DNA from: Megasphaera massiliensis
GTDB lineage: Bacteria > Bacillota > Negativicutes > Veillonellales > Megasphaeraceae
Reading direction: 5' to 3'
NCBI RefSeq assembly: GCF_000455225.1
Contig: NZ_HF954532.1
Span: forward strand, 142,844-206,843
DNA: 64,000 bases
Shown here: piece after piece, positions 8,008 through 16,112 of the stretch
Layout: every line of letters begins with the position of its first letter
How positions within the stretch are numbered: the stretch's first letter is position 1
Position numbers and translations under genes: made by a program
The notes under the pieces: generated by a model
Told to the model about the DNA's origin: nothing
What the model saw: the letters and a program-made list of their open reading frames with translations, nothing else
Database searches by the model: none

Positions 8008-8907
8008 TTAGATAACGCCGGTTCCGTCAAAATCGGGAATGAAGTCATCGCTGGCGCTCTCTTTTTCCTGAACAAATCCGTCTTCAATACCGCTGTCAAA
8101 GAGATACTGTTCCGCCTCATCGTACTCTTCATCGGTCAAGGGACGGTTGATTTCCGGATAGTCTCCAGCCCGGCCGCAAGGCACGTATTGGCGCATCAAA
8201 CTGAATAAAACCTGGCCGTCGTCGAAATGGTTCCGCACCCAATCGATGACGGCTTTCGTATTGTCGACACAGCCGGGAAGGATGAGGTGGCGGATGATGA
8301 CGCCTTTTTTCAAAATTCCGTCGTTATCGAGTTCGTAAGGACCTACCTGGTCATACATGCGAAGAATGGCTTCGGCTGCGACCTGCGGGTAGTCTGCAGC
8401 ACCGCTGTAGCGTTCGGCTAAGGCTGAATCGAGGTATTTAAAGTCCGGCAAATAAATCTGCACCTTATCTTTAAATCGATTGATGGTCTCTACCGATTCA
8501 TAACCGCCGCAGTTATAGACGACGGGCACCGGCAAGGGATCTGCCAAGCTCTCTAAAATGGCAGAGGTATATGGCGTCGGCGTCACCAGATTGATGTTAT
8601 GGGCGCCCTTTTCAATGAGCTCACCATAGATTTCCCGGAGCCTTCCGGGCGTAATCGGAACTCCCTTTCGTCCCATGGAGATGATGGAATTTTGGCAGAA
8701 GCAGCAGCGCAGATTACAGCTCGTAAAAAAGACCGTTCCCGACCCGCGTGTCCCGCTGATGCACGGTTCCTCCCATCGATGCAGGGCCGCTCTGGCCACG
8801 ACGGGCTGGAGCGGAGAATGGCAAAAGCCGGGCATTCCCTTCTCATTCCAAAGGAGGCTGCGGACGACACCGCAGCGTCGAGGACAGTCATTACATATCG
8901 ATTCCAT
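8008..8907 (-). CDS. PflX-type radical SAM protein (pyruvate formate-lyase activase-like)
   Basis: A 299-residue radical S-adenosylmethionine protein of the PflX/COG1313 type, related to glycyl-radical-enzyme activases, with a function not established. The cluster motif is CNLRCCFC (CxxxCxxC) near residue 67. An N-terminal CNDCPRRCG and a further CGRAGDYPEINRPL segment are typical of this subfamily. The start is taken at MESICNDC, with GAGGTG seven bases upstream; an earlier TTG start would overlap that site. It begins 11 bases after the glcD-like stop and is the last gene of that pair. No glycyl radical enzyme is encoded nearby. Confidence 0.75.
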   Translation of the reverse strand: MESICNDCPRRCGVVRSLLWNEKGMPGFCHSPLQPVVARAALHRWEEPCISGTRGSGTVFFTSCNLRCCFCQNSIISMGRKGVPITPGRLREIYGELIEKGAHNINLVTPTPYTSAILESLADPLPVPVVYNCGGYESVETINRFKDKVQIYLPDFKYLDSALAERYSGAADYPQVAAEAILRMYDQVGPYELDNDGILKKGVIIRHLILPGCVDNTKAVIDWVRNHFDDGQVLFSLMRQYVPCGRAGDYPEINRPLTDEEYDEAEQYLFDSGIEDGFVQEKESASDDFIPDFDGTGVI

Positions 8908-8918
8908 AGTCACGCACC

Positions 8919-10316
8919 TCAATCAAAAATCTTTCCGGGATTTAAAATCCCCTTCGGGTCCCAAGCCCGTTTCAAAGCTTTCATCAATTCCAACTCGACG
9001 GGGTCAGTATATTTTGCAAATAAAGCTTTCCGGGCCTGACCGATACCGTGTTCGCCGGAAACAGCGCCGCCCAGACGATAGGCTGCTTCACAGGCCTTAT
9101 CTTCAAAAGCCGCGATACGACCTCCTTCATCGGCCTCATCTGCAAAGCCCCGACGCAGGAGGTCCAAGTGAATATTGCCGTCTCCGGCATGGCTGACACC
9201 GCGGAATACGACGCCCGTCGCTTCACCGATGGCCTTCAACTCGTTCATGAAGGACAATAGTTTATCCGGCGGTACGACGAAGTCTTCCATGGCGGCGACC
9301 GGGCAGTCCGAAGCCGACGCTTCGGTAAAGGCCTTGCGGGCCTTCCAAACTTTTTCGGCATCGGCCATGAAGACTTCGACAGCCCCGAGAGATCGGCAGA
9401 TGTCATCGAGATTCATGCAGTCATCGTCAAGGCCGTCTTCACTTTGACTGTCAAGCTGGATAATCATATAGGCTCCGCCTTCAGGGCAGTTCTGTTTTTC
9501 ATCGAGCCATTCCCCGACGACTTCGATGACATCGTAATCCATAAATTCCAAACACGTCGGCGTAATACCGGCCTTGGGGAGCGCCGTCACCAGCGATAAG
9601 GCCTGTTCGGCCGATGGAAAGACGGCCAGGACGTGTGCCGTCGACTTTGGCAAGGGCACAAGCTTTAAGGTCAGTTTCGTAATAATGCCCAGCGTCCCTT
9701 CAGAGCCAACGACGATTTTTTCCAAGGGGTAGCCGGCCGTCATCTTATGGAGGCGCTTACCGAGATTAGCAATTTTCCCGGTCGGCGTGACGACTTCAAG
9801 AGCATAGATTTGGTCTCTCGTCGTCCCATACTTCACGGCCCGGTTACCGCCGGCATTGGTGGCCCCGTTGCCGCCGATACAGCAGCTGTCGCCGCTGCAC
9901 GGGTCACCGGCATAGAGAAGGCCCCTTTTACCGGCTTCCTTTTGTATCGTCTCGGTAATGACGCCGGCTTCTACGACCATGTACATAGCCGCTTCATTAA
10001 TTTCTAAAATGCGGTTCATCCGCTCCGTACTGACCATGATGCCGCCGCGGCCGTCGACAAGGGCGCCGCCTTCAAGGCCCGTCCCGGTCCCTCTGGGAAT
10101 GACGGGAATGACGGCCTCGTTAGCCAAAGCGACAACAGCAGCCAATTCCTCCGCCGTTGCCGGTAAGACGACGGCATCGGGCAGAAAAGGCACCGCAAAG
10201 GTGCCTTCATCGCGACCGTAGGGAATCCGTTTATCGTCATCGGTCCAAACATATTTTTCACCTACAATAGCCTGTAAGGCCGTTATGACTGCAGGGGTTA
10301 TCTGATTATACTCCAT
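8919..10316 (-). CDS. GlcD-type FAD-linked 2-hydroxyacid dehydrogenase
   Basis: A 465-residue cytoplasmic flavoprotein of the GlcD / D-lactate dehydrogenase family, oxidising a 2-hydroxyacid such as D-lactate or glycolate. The FAD-binding PVIPRGTGTGLEGGA is near residue 93, and GDPCSGDSCCIGGNGATNAGG near 140. The C-terminal cap ends with GEHGIGQARK and the canonical AWDPKGILNPGKIFD. In lactate-using anaerobes such enzymes often work with electron-transfer flavoprotein, but no etf gene is present here. GAGGATG precedes the ATG. The pflX-like gene follows at 11 bases. Electron acceptor and substrate are inference. Confidence 0.85.
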   Translation of the reverse strand: MEYNQITPAVITALQAIVGEKYVWTDDDKRIPYGRDEGTFAVPFLPDAVVLPATAEELAAVVALANEAVIPVIPRGTGTGLEGGALVDGRGGIMVSTERMNRILEINEAAMYMVVEAGVITETIQKEAGKRGLLYAGDPCSGDSCCIGGNGATNAGGNRAVKYGTTRDQIYALEVVTPTGKIANLGKRLHKMTAGYPLEKIVVGSEGTLGIITKLTLKLVPLPKSTAHVLAVFPSAEQALSLVTALPKAGITPTCLEFMDYDVIEVVGEWLDEKQNCPEGGAYMIIQLDSQSEDGLDDDCMNLDDICRSLGAVEVFMADAEKVWKARKAFTEASASDCPVAAMEDFVVPPDKLLSFMNELKAIGEATGVVFRGVSHAGDGNIHLDLLRRGFADEADEGGRIAAFEDKACEAAYRLGGAVSGEHGIGQARKALFAKYTDPVELELMKALKRAWDPKGILNPGKIFD

Positions 10317-10336
10317 GTATTCATCCTCATAAGACA

Positions 10337-10360
10337 GCCCGTCCTGTTAGAAGGACGGGC
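10337..10360. terminator. Strong hairpin between DUF445 genes and glcD
   Basis: GCCCGTCCT (10337-10345) pairs with AGGACGGGC (10352-10360), a perfect 9-bp stem. No T run follows on either strand, so it could be a weak terminator or an mRNA-processing stem. Confidence 0.4.
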
Positions 10361-10393
10361 ACAACGCAAAACGAGCAATTCCAGAGAACCTGA

Positions 10394-11674
10394 TTACAGA
10401 AAGAGGCCCCGCAGGAACGGCACGAGGGTAAACTGATAGATTTTCAAGACGCCAAAGACGCAAAGGCCGATGGAGGCGCCGACGATGGCACCATTGATAC
10501 GAATCCAAGCCAGGTCTTCGCCGACCTTACTTTCCAAGAACTGGTTGAACCGATTTTTATCGAAGCCGGACAAGACGTCTCGGACAGCAACGGCAATGAG
10601 GGAATGTTCATGTTCCAAGATGACGTTGAACGCCCGGCGGATCTGTTCATCAAGCCATTCCTTGATTTCAGGGTAGGACCGGCAGTATTCGAGGTAGTGG
10701 ATGAACTGTTCTTCCAGTAAATCTTTCAATTCTTCCCGGCCCTGTTCGCCGGTCATGAAATAGTCTTTCGTCGAATGTTCGATGTCTGTCAGCCACTGCT
10801 CGATAGGCAGGGCATCGACGAATTCATTCTGCCAGTTCTGTACCCCAAAGGATAGCTGACCATTCATCGAATAGAGCAGGATTTCCACTTTTCGGCACAG
10901 CCATTCCCGCTGTTCGCCTTCAGCATGTTCCCATTGGTCGAGCCAGTTGACGATACCCAGTTTTATATCCTTGGCGATCCGCTGAGTATCGACGATACCG
11001 AGAACCTTAGTCAAGGTAATGCTGGACATCGAGGAGTGCTGCGATTCTTCGCGCCACTGGATAATGAGCCGTTCCAACAGTTTGTCAAAATCTTCGCTGT
11101 TGACGACGCGGCGAACGAGATTGATCAGGTCCTGGAACATGGGGCTCGTCGGATCTTCGAGCAGCGAAACGAGGCGGTCTTCCAAGAAGCTTACCAAAGG
11201 CTGGCGCTTCAAATACATGCGCAGGTGCCCGGCTATGGCCGTCTGAGTTTCACCACGCTGAATATGCTGGTGGGCCCGTTGAGCGACTTCATAGAGCCCC
11301 GTACGGAGTTTTTCCCGCCCCTGAGGACCGCGCAGCCAGTCGACGGCTTTATCCATAAAGGAAATTTGATAGAGCTTATCCTTCCACATGTCGGGCTGGA
11401 GCAGCTTTTCCGATATCAATCGGGCAATCCCGTCAATGATGCGGTCGCGATGGCGATACAAGAGCTCTGTATGATAGGGAAATCCCAAGGGTTTTTCAAA
11501 GAGGGCCGTAACGGCAAACCAGTCAGCAATACTGCCGATGAGAGCTGATTGGATAACGAAGAACAAGAGCTCTTCCCAAACCGATACGTCGTGGGTGTAC
11601 CACCAAAAGAAGATGGCAATGAAGGCGACGAACGACAAGCCTAAAATGAGATTGGCACGCTGTCGGTAAGTCAT
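10394..11674 (-). CDS. DUF445 membrane protein (second of a tandem pair)
   Basis: A 426-residue DUF445-family protein of unknown function. It has two N-terminal membrane segments (LILGLSFVAFIAIFFWW and ELLFFVIQSALIGSIAD), the family signature IADWFAVTALFEKPLGFPYHTELL near residue 48, a long helical charged middle, and a C-terminal membrane segment (GAIVGASIGLCVFGVLKIYQF) before LVPFLRGLFL. Its start overlaps the stop of the upstream DUF445 gene by four bases, so the two are translationally coupled and the products may form a hetero-oligomer in the membrane. Function unknown. Confidence 0.8.
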   Translation of the reverse strand: MTYRQRANLILGLSFVAFIAIFFWWYTHDVSVWEELLFFVIQSALIGSIADWFAVTALFEKPLGFPYHTELLYRHRDRIIDGIARLISEKLLQPDMWKDKLYQISFMDKAVDWLRGPQGREKLRTGLYEVAQRAHQHIQRGETQTAIAGHLRMYLKRQPLVSFLEDRLVSLLEDPTSPMFQDLINLVRRVVNSEDFDKLLERLIIQWREESQHSSMSSITLTKVLGIVDTQRIAKDIKLGIVNWLDQWEHAEGEQREWLCRKVEILLYSMNGQLSFGVQNWQNEFVDALPIEQWLTDIEHSTKDYFMTGEQGREELKDLLEEQFIHYLEYCRSYPEIKEWLDEQIRRAFNVILEHEHSLIAVAVRDVLSGFDKNRFNQFLESKVGEDLAWIRINGAIVGASIGLCVFGVLKIYQFTLVPFLRGLFL

Positions 11675-12945
11675 AAGATAGCCCCTCCTTTCATGGCGTA
11701 CATAGCAAGGTATATGACGGCCCCTAAGACGGCGCCGACGAGGGAGCCGTTGACGCGAATCATCTGCAAGTCATACCAGACACTGTTTTCCAATTGTTCT
11801 GCAAGATAAGTTCCGTCATATTTAAGGATTTCTGCTTCAGCCGTCTTACCGAACCAAACCTGGAGCCGCTTCAGTTCGCGGGCAGCAAAAGCCAGGGCCT
11901 GGCGGTTGATCTGTTCGACCTGCTCCGGATTTTGGTGCCAGCCTTCCAGTTTTTGGACGACAAATTCTGCCGCTGCCGTACAGAAGCGCTTCTGATTGTC
12001 CGGATTCTGGACGTAACGCTGCCAAGCTTCCTCGGTATCCGGCCGCAGCATCAAATGATTATACATCTTATCCTTATAAGCATCGATGCGCTGACTCCAT
12101 TCTTCATTGATTTCGATGTGTTCAGCCTGCTTCCACAAGTAGTGGAGAGCCTGCTGGCGCTGAAGGGAGTTTTCCTCTTTGGTTTCTTCCAAAAGAGCCA
12201 GGCATTTTTCCTGCAGCAAACCGGCAACGTGGCTCGGCTGAAAGACTTCCATTTTAATGGCCGCTTTAATAGCCCATCCCAATAAGATGTTGTGTTTGGC
12301 ATACTGCCGCAGGGACTCTTCATAGATTTCACCGATATAGCCTTTTGTCGTATCGCTCTTCACGACTTGTTCCAAGGCAAAGATCATAAAATCGAGAAAA
12401 TCCTTGCCCGATTCACCGCGAAGGCTGGCTTGAATCGCCTTGCTCATGACCGGCGCCAAATCGATTTTTTCGACGGCCGATCCGCCGATGCCGGCAAAGG
12501 CCTTGACAACGGTCTTCATGTCGACGGTGTACAAAAAGGTGTTTAAAATTTGGCCGAAGATGCGCTCTGCCGATTGGAATCCCTTTTCCGTATGGAGATA
12601 GTCCAGCGTCGCCCCTAAAATAGGATGGCGTTTGAGGACATTATACATATTGGAAACGGTCAAAATCTCCGATTCAATCATGTGCCGCGCCATTTCGGCA
12701 ATCCGTTCCTTACTATTGGGAATCAAAGCGGTCTTAAAGGAAATGCCCAAGGGGCGCCGAAACAGCGCCGTAACCGCATACCAGTCGGCAAGGCCCCCGA
12801 TAAGGGCCGCTCCCGCTAAATGAGTCAAGAGTCCGCCTGCAAAAAAGTCTTGGAACGGATAGGACAATAAGAGAACGATTGCGGCTATAATCAGGATATA
12901 ATTGGCAATCTGGCTCCGTCTTCCGCCATTTGTGTTACTCGCCAT
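11671..12945 (-). CDS. DUF445 membrane protein (first of a tandem pair)
   Basis: A 424-residue DUF445 protein. It has a membrane segment YILIIAAIVLLLSYPF, the signature GGLADWYAVTALFRRPLGIS near residue 50, a long, mostly helical middle, and a C-terminal NGSLVGAVLGAVIYLAMYAM segment. The sequence parallels the next gene throughout, so the pair is an old tandem duplication. It starts eight bases after the MBL hydrolase stop and overlaps the second DUF445 gene by four bases, making a three-gene operon. Role unknown. Confidence 0.8.
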   Translation of the reverse strand: MASNTNGGRRSQIANYILIIAAIVLLLSYPFQDFFAGGLLTHLAGAALIGGLADWYAVTALFRRPLGISFKTALIPNSKERIAEMARHMIESEILTVSNMYNVLKRHPILGATLDYLHTEKGFQSAERIFGQILNTFLYTVDMKTVVKAFAGIGGSAVEKIDLAPVMSKAIQASLRGESGKDFLDFMIFALEQVVKSDTTKGYIGEIYEESLRQYAKHNILLGWAIKAAIKMEVFQPSHVAGLLQEKCLALLEETKEENSLQRQQALHYLWKQAEHIEINEEWSQRIDAYKDKMYNHLMLRPDTEEAWQRYVQNPDNQKRFCTAAAEFVVQKLEGWHQNPEQVEQINRQALAFAARELKRLQVWFGKTAEAEILKYDGTYLAEQLENSVWYDLQMIRVNGSLVGAVLGAVIYLAMYAMKGGAIL

Positions 12946-12953
12946 AATACCTC

Positions 12954-13646
12954 CTATTTATCGATGATGAGGTCATCCCCATCGTGCTTGGGAATCCATA
13001 AGGGTACGTCGTAAGCCTTTTTAAATTCATCAGACGGCGTCCACGGCGTTCCAAAATAATGCATGGGAATGAGACACTTGGTTACGGAAACATCCTTTAA
13101 AAATGCTTTGACACCCCATTCACGAGCCCCTTCTAAGCGGGCGTCAACAGGGAAAAAGGTGATGTCGAAGGTCCGACCCACTAAATGCTTCATTTCTCGT
13201 TCGAAATTGGCTTTGGCTTCAGCATTGTTTTCATCGGTGTCGCCAAGCCAGTGCCACCAATTCAAGTCCCCGGCATGGAAAATCTTCAATCCGTCTGTTT
13301 CGACGAGGAACGATCCTCCTTCGTCGGTCGATCCGAATTGGGTGATCTTCGTATCGCCAAGGGTCAGCGTATCATAGAGCTTCATGGCATGAACCGCCTT
13401 GAGGCCGTCTCGTTTCAAAGGCACGTCTTCATTGATAATGTACTGGTCGCCGTCGAAGTCGGCAATGCGGCCGTTAAAGTGGTCGTCATGCCAGTGCGTA
13501 ACGAAAAACCAGACCGGTTTCCGACGGATTTGGCTGTAAGCCTTGACCGTTCCTGACGGATCTTTGTAATAATCAAAGACCAGAACCTTGGAATCAGTCT
13601 CAACAGAAAAGCCACTATGATTTAAATAGGTAATCTGCGTGCTCAT
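12954..13646 (-). CDS. MBL-fold metallo-hydrolase
   Basis: A 230-residue metallo-beta-lactamase-fold protein. The metal motif is THWHDDHFNG (HxHxDH) near residue 50, with further ligands likely the His in FHAGDLNWWHW and in LIPMHYFGTP. The general form resembles UlaG/YtnP-like cytoplasmic hydrolases. GGAGG lies nine to ten bases before the ATG. First gene of an operon with two DUF445 membrane proteins; substrate unknown. Confidence 0.8.
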   Translation of the reverse strand: MSTQITYLNHSGFSVETDSKVLVFDYYKDPSGTVKAYSQIRRKPVWFFVTHWHDDHFNGRIADFDGDQYIINEDVPLKRDGLKAVHAMKLYDTLTLGDTKITQFGSTDEGGSFLVETDGLKIFHAGDLNWWHWLGDTDENNAEAKANFEREMKHLVGRTFDITFFPVDARLEGAREWGVKAFLKDVSVTKCLIPMHYFGTPWTPSDEFKKAYDVPLWIPKHDGDDLIIDK

Positions 13647-13694
13647 ATAATATAACCTCCTTTATCGGTTGATAAATCATTATGCATAGTCTTT

Positions 13695-13703
13695 ATTATA
13701 CCA
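13695..13703 (-). promoter_or_regulatory. Extended -10 promoter of the MBL-DUF445 operon
   Basis: On the minus strand TGGTATAAT forms an extended -10 element about 50 bases before the ATG, with no good -35. A perfect 12-bp palindrome CGATGTACATCG (13716-13727) sits just upstream and could be an operator. Confidence 0.45.
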
Positions 13704-13848
13704 TATATGCGCTCTCGATGTACATCGTGCCAGCCGTCCTTCCCCGCAGCGAGGCCATTTTTCTCCTCTCTAAACGGAGAAAAAAACAGGTTCACCATCG
13801 TCATTTTTAATAAATCACCAAATTTGTCATCTTTTTACAAAAATTCTA

Positions 13849-13877
13849 TTGACAAACGGAAAGCGAAGGCGTATTAT
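13849..13877 (+). promoter_or_regulatory. Promoter of the cysE-cysK transcript
   Basis: A perfect TTGACA (13849-13854), 17-base spacer and TATTAT (13872-13877), directly upstream of the T-box leader. Confidence 0.8.
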
Positions 13878-13884
13878 GTTCTCA

Positions 13885-14131
13885 AACCAAAGACATAAAT
13901 GCAATGATTGAAACAAGTACACACAGGAAACGGTACAGAGAGTAGGGGTCATTGGCTGAAAGCCCTTATCAAAGTCAACTGTGATGGAATGCCTTCAAGA
14001 GCAGGATGATTGAACTTAACAGTAGGTCATCTCGGTTGCCGCCGTTATGGGTATTGAGTGGCAGTCTTCGTACTGCAATCAGAGTGGAACCACGGACCAT
14101 CGTCTCTGTATGACGAGGTCTTTTTTTTATT
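13885..14131 (+). promoter_or_regulatory. T-box riboswitch, cysteine-specific
   Basis: Leader RNA that senses uncharged tRNA. The T-box sequence AGAGTGGAACCACGG lies at 14081-14095, where TGGA pairs with the tRNA acceptor end. The Stem I S-turn elements AGTA (13941-13944) and GAA (13987-13989) frame a specifier codon TGC at 13990-13992, which reads as cysteine and matches the downstream cysE. A terminator follows at 14094-14128. Uncharged tRNA-Cys would favour the antiterminator and turn on cysteine synthesis. Confidence 0.88.
14094..14128 (+). terminator. T-box-controlled terminator
   Basis: GACCATCGTC (14095-14104) pairs with GACGAGGTC (14112-14120) with a bulge, followed by eight T. Its 5' arm overlaps the end of the T-box sequence, as needed for switching with the antiterminator. 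Confidence 0.85.
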
Positions 14132-14163
14132 CATTTTTTCAGACTACAGGAGGGCGCCCAGCC

Positions 14164-14862
14164 ATGTTCAAATCACTTCGCAACGACATTCGCGTCATTA
14201 AGGACCGCGACCCGGCGGCCAAAAACACGCTCGAAGTCTTGCTCTGTTATTCCGGCCTTCATGCCATTTGGGCTTACCGCCTGGCTCACTTCTTTTACCG
14301 CCGCCAATGGTTCGTCACGGCCCGAATTATTTCCACCATCTCCCGCTTCTTTACGGGAATCGAAATTCATCCCGGTGCTCAAATCGGTGAAGGACTTTTT
14401 ATCGACCATGGCATGGGAATTGTCATCGGCGAGACGACGATCATCGGCAACAACGTATCCCTCTATCAGGGCGTAACCCTCGGCGGTACCGGTAAAGAAA
14501 AAGGAAAACGCCATCCGACCATCGGCGACTACGTCGTCGTCGCCTGCGGGGCCAAAGTCCTCGGTTCTTTTACCGTCGGTGAAGGCGCAAAAATCGGGGC
14601 CGGCTCCGTCGTCCTCAAAGCCGTTCCACCGCACTCGACCGTCGTTGGTATTCCCGGACGGGTCGTCGTTCAAAAGGGCAAGCACCTCAAAGCCAGCCAC
14701 AGCGAACGCGACGTCGACCTCAATCACAATCGCCTGCCTGACCCCATCGAAGATCAGATTGTAGCCCTCAAGCGCCAGGTCATGCTCTTAGAGCATCGCC
14801 TCGAACTGATCGACCAGCGGCAGGATGAGCGATGTCCCAACCAAATGAGGCCTCTTAAATAG
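14164..14862 (+). CDS. cysE: Serine O-acetyltransferase
   Basis: A 232-residue enzyme that makes O-acetylserine from serine and acetyl-CoA, the first step of cysteine synthesis. A short N-terminal helical region carries [17 protein letters not shown]. It is followed by the left-handed beta-helix of hexapeptide repeats, with the catalytic-site sequences [33 protein letters not shown] and [20 protein letters not shown]. Shorter than E. coli CysE and typical of Firmicutes. AGGAGG lies 12 bases upstream; the longer open frame from 14047 runs through the T-box terminator and is not real. Controlled by the Cys T-box and followed by cysK. Confidence 0.95.
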   Translation: MFKSLRNDIRVIKDRDPAAKNTLEVLLCYSGLHAIWAYRLAHFFYRRQWFVTARIISTISRFFTGIEIHPGAQIGEGLFIDHGMGIVIGETTIIGNNVSLYQGVTLGGTGKEKGKRHPTIGDYVVVACGAKVLGSFTVGEGAKIGAGSVVLKAVPPHSTVVGIPGRVVVQKGKHLKASHSERDVDLNHNRLPDPIEDQIVALKRQVMLLEHRLELIDQRQDERCPNQMRPLK

Positions 14863-15011
14863 TCCTCTGCCTTTGTTGTTCCCCTGTACAGGAAATTTTT
14901 CCCGGCACAGGCTTACATATAATATATACCCATTCGGTATAGCTTATCATTTACTGTTTATACAATTGCATTCATCGGGGGATGAATCCATACGAAAAGG
15001 AGAGATGTATC

Positions 15012-15956
15012 ATGAGTAAAATTTACACGTCTATGTTACAGTTAGTCGGCAACACACCGATCTTGAAACCGGAACGCTACAACAGTGCCGCCGGCATTTC
15101 CGCCAATCTGCTCGTTAAACTCGACGCCTTTAACCCGGCCGGTTCTGCCAAAGACCGTATCGCCAAGGCCATGATTGAAGACGCTGAAAAGAAAGGGCTC
15201 TTGAAGAAGGGTTCCGTTATCATCGAACCGACCAGCGGCAATACCGGTATCGGTCTGGCTGCCGTCGCCGCCGCCAAAGGCTATCGTGCCATCTTTACCA
15301 TGCCGGAAACGATGTCCGTCGAACGCCGCAACCTCATCTCCGCTTATGGTGCTGAAATCGTCTTGACTCCGGGGAAAACGGGCATGCAGGGTGCCGTTGA
15401 CAAAGCCAACGAATTGGCCAAAGAAATTCCCGACTCCTTCATTCCCAGCCAGTTCACGAACCCCGTCAATCCGGAAATTCATCGCCTGACGACGGGTCCG
15501 GAAATCTATGAAGATACAGACGGCGCCGTCGACATCTTCTTGGCCGGTATCGGTACAGGCGGCACCATTTCCGGTGTCGGCCAGTACCTCAAAGAAAAGA
15601 AACCGTCCGTTAAGATCATCGCTATCGAACCGAAGGATTCTCCGCTCCTCTCCGAAGGCCATGCCGGCCCGCATAAGATCCAGGGCATCGGTGCTAACTT
15701 CGTTCCGGAAACCCTCGATACGAAGATTTACGATGAAGTCTTCACGGTCAGCAACGAACAGGCCTTTGAAACGGCTCAGAAATTCACCGAAGCTGAAGGC
15801 CTCCTCATCGGTATCTCCGGCGGTGCTGCCCTCTTTGCCGCCTCGGAAGTTGCCAAACGTCCGGAAAATGCCGGTAAGACCATCGTAGCCTTCCTGCCGG
15901 ATAACGGCGACCGTTACCTCACGACGCCGGGCTTCATCCAGCAAAAAGTAAAATAA
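15012..15956 (+). CDS. cysK: Cysteine synthase A (O-acetylserine sulfhydrylase)
   Basis: A 314-residue PLP enzyme that converts O-acetylserine and sulfide to cysteine. Visible motifs are QLVGNTPILK near residue 10, NPAGSAKDRIAKAMIE with the PLP lysine in SAKDR, PTSGNTGIGLAAVAAAKGY, the phosphate-binding GTGGTISGVG, and GISGGAALFAA near the C-terminal quarter. AAGGAGAG precedes the ATG, and an in-frame start ten codons upstream lacks one. It lies 149 bases after cysE, with a possible weak internal -10 (TATAAT, 14918-14923), and is probably co-transcribed under the T-box. Confidence 0.95.
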   Translation: MSKIYTSMLQLVGNTPILKPERYNSAAGISANLLVKLDAFNPAGSAKDRIAKAMIEDAEKKGLLKKGSVIIEPTSGNTGIGLAAVAAAKGYRAIFTMPETMSVERRNLISAYGAEIVLTPGKTGMQGAVDKANELAKEIPDSFIPSQFTNPVNPEIHRLTTGPEIYEDTDGAVDIFLAGIGTGGTISGVGQYLKEKKPSVKIIAIEPKDSPLLSEGHAGPHKIQGIGANFVPETLDTKIYDEVFTVSNEQAFETAQKFTEAEGLLIGISGGAALFAASEVAKRPENAGKTIVAFLPDNGDRYLTTPGFIQQKVK

Positions 15957-15990
15957 ATTTCTAAAAAAACTAGCCAACACCATCTTGCCA

Positions 15991-16034
15991 AAAAAATGAA
16001 CTGCTTTTATAATTGAAGGCAGTTCATTTTTTCA
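15991..16034 (+). terminator. Terminator of cysE-cysK
   Basis: AAAAAATGAACTGC (15991-16004) pairs with GCAGTTCATTTTTT (16019-16032). A-rich and T-rich flanks make it usable in both directions. Confidence 0.85.
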
Positions 16035-16051
16035 TTAGGCAAAGTCGATAT

Positions 16052-16080
16052 TTGCTTTATTAAATGAAAGTATTTATTAT
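16052..16080 (+). promoter_or_regulatory. Promoter of cooS
   Basis: TTGCTT (16052-16057), 17-base spacer, TATTAT (16075-16080), 32 bases before the ATG. No FNR-, CooA- or RcoM-like operator was recognised. Confidence 0.6.
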
Positions 16081-16112
16081 ATATTTTTTATTTTTAGAAG
16101 GGGAGTGTCCTC

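Noticed and set aside
14047-14163. N-terminal extension of cysE
   Set aside because: The extension runs through the T-box antiterminator/terminator; the downstream ATG has a good ribosome site and matches the family start.
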